Source of the DNA: Thioclava sp. JE_KL1
GTDB taxonomy: Bacteria > Pseudomonadota > Alphaproteobacteria > Rhodobacterales > Rhodobacteraceae
DNA: 64,000 nucleotides
Reading direction: 5' to 3'
NCBI RefSeq assembly: GCF_009296265.1
Contig: NZ_WBJS01000006.1
Coordinates: forward strand, 1-64,000
Positions 63,971-64,000 of the stretch are shown here, one piece after another. The position numbers were made by a program, and so were the translations under genes. The notes beneath the pieces were generated by a model. The model ran no database searches. It had not been told where the DNA came from and was given only the letters and a program-made list of their open reading frames with translations. The stretch's first letter is position 1; every line of letters begins with the position of its first letter.

Positions 63971-64000
63971 TCAGCTCTCGGAGAGTGCGACCTTCATGTC
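63971..64000 (-). CDS. fabA: Partial gene, probably 3-hydroxydecanoyl-ACP dehydratase (fabA) 3' end
   Basis: Only the last nine codons (DMKVALSES) and stop lie in the window, running off the right edge. The position directly upstream of fabB and the D-M-K-V-A-L ending fit FabA, which makes and isomerises the unsaturated intermediate. The call rests mainly on gene order. Confidence 0.6.
   Translation of the reverse strand, partial: DMKVALSES

Overview
The window is 64 kb of GC-rich alphaproteobacterial DNA, and the gene content and order point to the Rhodobacterales (Rhodobacteraceae/Paracoccaceae type). Pointers are the heterotetrameric sarcosine oxidase operon soxBDAG, the ccmI-ruvX-DUF1289 string, glyQ-small gene-glyS followed by a dikinase-like protein, a fabA-fabB-fabI string, an LdtR-type MarR regulator and stand-alone Hint-domain proteins. 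I cannot name the species. No rRNA, tRNA, CRISPR array or intact insertion sequence was seen.

Layout. 0-2.1 kb: a mobilization module with a MobV/Pre-like relaxase, a small companion gene and a terminator; its leader is partly duplicated inside it. 2.2-5.4 kb: a Hint protein, an atypical SDR and an orphan ABC ATPase. 5.4-7.7 kb: ccmI-ruvX-DUF1289 with ATGA overlaps. 7.9-13.1 kb: sarcosine oxidase soxB-soxD-soxA-soxG and a terminator. 13.1-15.5 kb: a secreted small protein and an A+T-richer island with an orphan asparagine-synthase-like gene. 15.6-22.6 kb: pyruvate carboxylase, TrkH and a SPOR/peptidoglycan-binding pseudoprotease. 22.8-29.0 kb: glycyl-tRNA synthetase alpha and beta and a dikinase-like protein. 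29.2-33.4 kb: SleB-like hydrolase, folB-folP-glmM. 33.4-36.7 kb: two membrane proteins, ilvC and two divergent Lrp/AsnC regulators.

36.9-49.2 kb is a urea island: ureD-ureA-small membrane protein-ureB-(A+T-rich insert)-ureC-(antisense gene)-ureE-ureF-ureG, then the urea ABC transporter urtABCDE. Together these import urea at low concentration, hydrolyse it to ammonia and CO2, and assemble the nickel centre of urease. 49.4-55.9 kb holds a cytochrome c, two small secreted proteins (a HELIH zincin and a CHAP lipoprotein), an aspartate aminotransferase-family enzyme, an XRE regulator coupled to sdhE, LdtR, a beta-lactamase-fold hydrolase and a DUF2237 protein. 56-57.7 kb is the divergent epmA/efp pair: EF-P and the enzyme family that lysylates it. 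57.7-61.6 kb has an EamA transporter, an alpha/beta hydrolase, a Cys-motif membrane protein, a haloacid dehalogenase and a ProC-like reductase. 61.9-64 kb is fabI, fabB and the last codons of a gene likely to be fabA.

Most genes are ordinary housekeeping genes. The stretches that look least explained are the asparagine-synthase-like island (13.6-15.5 kb), the A+T-rich insert inside the urease operon (38.56-38.90 kb), the duplicated leader of the mobilization module, the probable pseudoprotease, the non-canonical Hint protein, and several repeat and hairpin elements between genes.
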